A DNA stretch of 8,092 nucleotides from Actinomycetes bacterium (lineage in GTDB: Bacteria; Actinomycetota; Actinomycetes; Propionibacteriales; Propionibacteriaceae): the NCBI GenBank assembly GCA_021794705.1, contig JAJYQH010000217.1, positions 1-8,092 on the forward strand, read 5' to 3'. A model generated the notes under the pieces. That model was not told where the DNA came from. It searched no databases and saw nothing but the letters and a program-made list of their open reading frames with translations. Made by a program: the position numbers and the translations under genes. Positions 5,951-8,092 of this stretch are shown in pieces; the stretch's first letter is position 1, and each line of letters begins with the position of its first letter.

Positions 5951-7099
5951 GTGAAAGAGCATCCCCTCGAACCCCAGGTGCGCAAGGCACTGGCCCAGGT
6001 GGTCGACCCGGAGATCCGGCGTCCGATCACCGAACTCGGCATGGTCGACTCCATCTCCATCACCCAGGCCGGCGTCGCCACCGTCACGGTGCTGCTCACC
6101 GTGTCGACCTGCCCCCTGCGGTCGACCCTCCAGCGTGACGTCGAGCAGGCCGTCGCCGGGGTCGAGGGCGTCACGGCCGCGATCGTGCATCTGGGCGTCA
6201 TGAGCGACGAGCAGCGCAGCGCCCTGCGCCAGGTGCTGCGCGGCGGCCAGGCCGAGCGGGAGATCCCGTTCGCCCGCCCCGACAGCCTCACCCGTGTCAT
6301 CGCCATCGCCTCGGGCAAGGGCGGCGTCGGCAAGTCGTCGGTCACCGTCAACCTCGCCATGGCGCTGCAGGCGCTGGGCAAGAAGGTCGGGGTGCTGGAC
6401 GCCGACATCTACGGTCACTCGATCCCCGACATGCTCGGGATCGGCGACACCCGCCCGACCGCGGTCGACGACATGATCATGCCGGTGCCCGCGATGGGAC
6501 TCAAGGTGATCAGCGTCGGCATGCTCAAGCCGAGCCGCGACCAGGTCGTGGCGTGGCGCGGACCGATCCTCGACCGCGCCCTCACCCAGCTGCTGTCCGA
6601 CGTCTACTGGGGCGACCTCGACTACCTCATCCTCGACCTGCCCCCGGGCACGGGCGACGTCGCGATCTCCCTCGGGCAGAAGCTCCCGAACTCGCAGATC
6701 CTCGTCGTCACCACCCCCCAGGTGGCCGCGGCCGAGGTCGCCGAGCGGGCCGGGACGATGGGCGCGATCATGCAGCAGAAGGTGATCGGCGTCGTCGAGA
6801 ACATGTCGTGGCTCGAGACCGAATGCCCCCACTGCGGCGAGACCCACCGGGTGCCGCTGTTCGGCAGCGGTGGCGGCCAGGCAGTGGCCGACACGCTCAC
6901 CGAGCGGCTCGGCTACGAGGTGCCACTCCTCGCCCAGGTGCCCATCCAGCAGGACCTCCGCGAGGCCGGCGACAACGGCACCCCGCTCGTCACCAGCGAC
7001 CCGGGCACGCCGGCGTCCGCGGCCCTCCTCGAGCTGGCCCGCACCCTCGCCACCCAGAAGCGCAACCTCGAGGGCCTGCGCCTGTCCGTCGCGACGTAG
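5951..7099 (+). CDS. mrp: Mrp/ApbC/NBP35-type iron-sulfur cluster carrier ATPase
   Basis: Cytosolic P-loop ATPase that binds and delivers Fe-S clusters to apoproteins; 382 residues, typical for the bacterial fusion form. Residues 1-95 are a MIP18/DUF59 domain: DPEIRRPITELGMVDSI (19-35) and STCPLR with conserved Cys54. The ATPase has the deviant Walker A GKGGVGKSS (122-130) with its signature lysine, Walker A' DADIYGHSIPDMLG, and the DLPPGTGD switch (229-236). The cluster-binding CPHC motif (292-295) lies in WLETECPHCGETH; its two cysteines bridge a cluster across the dimer. All key residues are present. The GTG at 5951 fits the DUF59 start and the -10 position; an in-frame TTG at 5915 would only add a non-conserved extension and lies on the -35. 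It follows DUF1003 by 53 bp and ends before a hairpin, converging on tatB. Confidence 0.95.
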   Translation: MKEHPLEPQVRKALAQVVDPEIRRPITELGMVDSISITQAGVATVTVLLTVSTCPLRSTLQRDVEQAVAGVEGVTAAIVHLGVMSDEQRSALRQVLRGGQAEREIPFARPDSLTRVIAIASGKGGVGKSSVTVNLAMALQALGKKVGVLDADIYGHSIPDMLGIGDTRPTAVDDMIMPVPAMGLKVISVGMLKPSRDQVVAWRGPILDRALTQLLSDVYWGDLDYLILDLPPGTGDVAISLGQKLPNSQILVVTTPQVAAAEVAERAGTMGAIMQQKVIGVVENMSWLETECPHCGETHRVPLFGSGGGQAVADTLTERLGYEVPLLAQVPIQQDLREAGDNGTPLVTSDPGTPASAALLELARTLATQKRNLEGLRLSVAT

Positions 7100-7103
7100 C
7101 AGT

Positions 7104-7125
7104 TCGAGGGGGACGACCCCCTCGA
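7104..7125 (+). terminator. hairpin after mrp
   Basis: TCGAGGGGG (7104-7112) pairs perfectly with CCCCCTCGA (7117-7125) around the loop ACGA, giving a 9-bp GC-rich stem that begins 4 bases after the mrp stop. There is no T tract, as is common in Actinobacteria. Its symmetry would let it also act on transcripts coming from tatB. Its right arm is the first part of the 43-bp repeat. Confidence 0.7.
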
Positions 7126-7233
7126 CCCCCGGACGGCGTCGCGTTCACCCGTCGCTCGTCCCTCGCTCCGGGGCGACACCGGAAGGAAGAGACGACCCCC
7201 TCGACCCCCGGACGGCGTCGCGTTCACCCGTCG
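7112..7233. repeat. perfect 43-bp direct repeat, two copies 79 bp apart
   Basis: Bases 7112-7154 and 7191-7233 are identical over 43 bp, separated by 36 bp. Each copy holds a short tandem (GACCCCCTC then GACCCCCGG) and a weak stem GACGG/CCGTC. A further inverted repeat CCCCGGA (7127-7133) / TCCGGGG (7167-7173) joins copy 1 to the spacer. Only copy 1 has the left arm needed for the mrp hairpin. The region lies between convergent genes and does not look coding. It could be a local duplication or an intergenic repeat family of this genome; the window cannot say which. Confidence 0.9.
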
Positions 7234-7393
7234 GATTCTGCGAATTCTGCACTCCCTGCCACAGCCTGCCTCCAGAACGGGGTGTATGGCAGGTGGGGTC
7301 AATGTCGCAGAACTGGGAGGGGGCTTCGGCAGAGATCGCCGGCCGGAGCGTCGACTTCGCCAGCCGCATCAACCGGGCCGAGGGGGACGCCGG
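7234..7393. other. remainder of the mrp-tatB intergenic region, with a coding-like stretch
   Basis: This 160-bp stretch completes the gap between mrp and tatB. Bases 7234-7290 are visibly less GC-rich than the surroundings and hold ATTCTGC twice (7235-7241 and 7244-7250). At 7302 an ATG preceded by AGGTGGGG (7291-7298) opens a frame, MSQNWEGASAEIAGRSVDF and on, with G or C in the third position of 29 of the first 32 codons. The frame has no stop before 7856, but beyond 7393 it is antisense to tatB and reads like a shadow. It may be the 5' remnant of a lost gene, a real overlapping gene, or chance. A 7-bp inverted repeat (7255-7261/7287-7293) overlaps the start of the Shine-Dalgarno-like sequence. 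I see no clear terminator for tatB here. Confidence 0.4.
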
Positions 7394-7795
7394 TCAGGTG
7401 GCTTCGCTGTCGAAGGCGATGTGGCGGGGGGCCATGCCCGACAGGGCGCCCTCCTCGTCGTCGCCGTGCGCGAACTCGCCGGCGGCCTTGGCCTCGAGGC
7501 TCAGGTCGTCGCGGATGTCGTCGATCTCCGCGCGCATGGAGTCGAGCTCGGCCTGCACGTCGTTGAGCAGGTGCTTCTGCACGAACGTCTTGGGGTGCAG
7601 GTCGCTCAACTGGAGGTCGGCGTACTCGGGCCCGAGTTCGGAGCGCAACTGGGCGGTCGCGTCGTTGGCGATGTTGCGGAGGAAGAAGAGCACCCGGGCC
7701 GCCTTGCGCGACAATTCGGGGATCTTCTCGGGCGGGGTGAGCACGATGGCCAGCACGAGCAGCCAGCCCAGCTCCCAGCCACCGATCCCGAACAC
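7394..7795 (-). CDS. tatB: Sec-independent protein translocase subunit TatB
   Basis: Component of the TatBC receptor that binds twin-arginine signal peptides of folded exported proteins; 133 residues, normal for TatB. The N-terminus MFGIGGWEL holds the conserved Glu8 at the head of a single transmembrane helix (about 7-20). An amphipathic helix (about 24-50) and a charged tail follow. LGPEYADLQLSDLHPKTFVQKHLL (54-77) matches the actinobacterial segment I recall from Streptomyces TatB (LGPEFKDF, then NPKTFIRKQL), and the C-terminus FDSEAT matches the usual actinobacterial PFDSDAT ending, so the 3' end is intact. Oddly, the hinge after the helix reads TPP (20-22), where TatA/TatB proteins normally have F/L-G-P. 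The GTG at 7795 is the start; a TAGGGT -10 box ends 7 nt upstream, and AGGG within it might alternatively act as a weak ribosome binding site. It converges on mrp. In mycobacteria tatB follows sigE, rseA and htrA. Confidence 0.93.
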   Translation of the reverse strand: MFGIGGWELGWLLVLAIVLTPPEKIPELSRKAARVLFFLRNIANDATAQLRSELGPEYADLQLSDLHPKTFVQKHLLNDVQAELDSMRAEIDDIRDDLSLEAKAAGEFAHGDDEEGALSGMAPRHIAFDSEAT

Positions 7796-7802
7796 GGTAC
7801 GA

Positions 7803-7808
7803 ACCCTA
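7803..7808 (-). promoter_or_regulatory. -10 box TAGGGT, possible near-leaderless promoter for tatB
   Basis: TAGGGT on the minus strand fits TAnnnT and ends 7 bases before the tatB GTG, in the 38-bp gap after the upstream gene. The -35 is not convincing: TTGAGT at 7816-7821 is only 7 bp away. tatB may therefore have its own promoter or be cotranscribed with the gene upstream. Confidence 0.4.
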
Positions 7809-7833
7809 GCCGACGACTCAACGTGCTACGACA

Positions 7834-8092
7834 TCAGCGTCCGGCCAGACGCTTGAGCCCCCGGGAGACGCGCTCGGCCAGCGATTGTCCGGGCACGGGG
7901 GCGTGGGGCAACTCCCCCTCGGCGGTGGTCGCGAGCAGCAGCGAACTGGCGCTCACGGCGTAGCACGTGTCCCCGTTCTGCCACGCCAGGCTCGGGACGG
8001 TGACGTCGCGGGCGGAGGGCCCCTCGTCGTCGAGCACTCCCCACTCCTCGGCGACGGCCACCACCGACCCGCCGGCCGCGTACAGCAGGAGG
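7834..8092 (-). CDS. unrecognised protein, C-terminal 86 residues, truncated by window edge
   Basis: An open minus-strand frame runs from beyond the window edge to a TGA at 7834-7836. The visible part reads LLLYAAGGSVVAVAEEW at the edge, then an acidic linker, then VPSLAWQNGDTCYAVSASSLLLATT, and ends in a basic helix-like LAERVSRGLKRLAGR. The first residues could be the end of a beta-strand domain; the WQNGDTCYAVS phrase is faintly like the C-terminal ends of some membrane anti-sigma factors and MucB/RseB-type regulators. The known linkage of sigE-rseA-htrA to tatB makes an envelope-stress regulator possible, but this is a guess. It does not resemble the PDZ end of HtrA. A GTG at 8064 could be an internal start, but the frame continues with coding-like codons to the edge, so I treat the gene as partial. 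It lies 38 bp upstream of tatB on the same strand. Confidence 0.65.
   Translation of the reverse strand, partial: LLLYAAGGSVVAVAEEWGVLDDEGPSARDVTVPSLAWQNGDTCYAVSASSLLLATTAEGELPHAPVPGQSLAERVSRGLKRLAGR

Noticed and set aside
5915..7099. TTG start for mrp at 5915
   Set aside because: It adds 12 residues with no family match, lacks a ribosome binding site and lies on the likely -35 element. The GTG at 5951 fits better.
7112..7233. Minimal CRISPR array (repeat 43 bp, spacer 36 bp)
   Set aside because: Only two repeats, a repeat longer than usual, composition like the flanks, no cas genes in the window, and one copy forms part of a gene-end hairpin. A duplicated intergenic element explains it better.
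7100..7393. tRNA, small RNA gene or attachment site in the largest intergenic gap
   Set aside because: I found no cloverleaf-like arrangement, no T-loop consensus and no integrase nearby. Only hairpins and the direct repeat are supported.
6870..7856. Plus-strand open frame spanning the 3' end of mrp, the intergenic region and tatB antisense
   Set aside because: As a whole it is a composite of shadow frames. Only its middle part from 7302 to 7393 looks coding-like, and that part is reported separately.

Overview
This is a very GC-rich actinobacterial chromosomal window. The evidence is strong third-position G/C bias, frequent GTG starts, TAnnnT -10 boxes six or seven bases upstream of GTG starts (the leaderless pattern common in Actinobacteria), and the gene content. 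The order mrp / DUF1003 protein / MgtE-N protein, with tatB convergent to mrp and a corA nearby, resembles the mycobacterial tatB-mrp-Rv1231c-Rv1232c-corA neighbourhood as I recall it. The TatB sequence resembles Streptomyces and Pseudonocardiaceae proteins. A Pseudonocardiales-like host is my best guess, but it is inference.

Layout. Bases 2-565 (+) hold the C-terminal half of a Xaa-Pro aminopeptidase, followed after one base by a CorA-type magnesium channel (567-1604, +). Facing these is a minus-strand group read right to left: a CoA-ester lyase of the CitE/malyl-CoA lyase family (4007-3090), a two-helix membrane protein with a YflT-like stress domain and a Pro/Gln/Tyr-rich tail (3028-2243), and a class I SAM methyltransferase (2250-1582). 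The methyltransferase overlaps the membrane gene by 8 bp and the 3' end of corA by 23 bp.

A 74-bp divergent promoter region (4008-4081) drives the lyase leftwards and the next plus-strand block rightwards. That block is a soluble MgtE-like protein with PRC-barrel, MgtE-N and paired CBS domains but no channel (4082-5353), then a DUF1003 membrane protein overlapping it by 8 bp (5346-5897), then, from its own probable promoter, the Mrp/ApbC iron-sulfur carrier ATPase (5951-7099). A hairpin follows mrp.

Bases 7100-7393 lie between the convergent mrp and tatB. They hold a perfect 43-bp direct repeat and a short coding-like stretch that runs into the 3' end of tatB. On the minus strand follow tatB (7795-7394) and the C-terminal end of an unrecognised protein (8092-7834).

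Functionally the window combines magnesium homeostasis (CorA plus a soluble MgtE/CBS/PRC sensor-like protein and DUF1003 partner), Fe-S cluster delivery (Mrp) and Tat protein export (TatB). These are mostly conserved housekeeping genes. I see no mobile element, CRISPR array, phage or toxin-antitoxin locus. The least explained items are the MgtE-like/DUF1003 pair, the 43-bp repeat, and an altered hinge motif in TatB.
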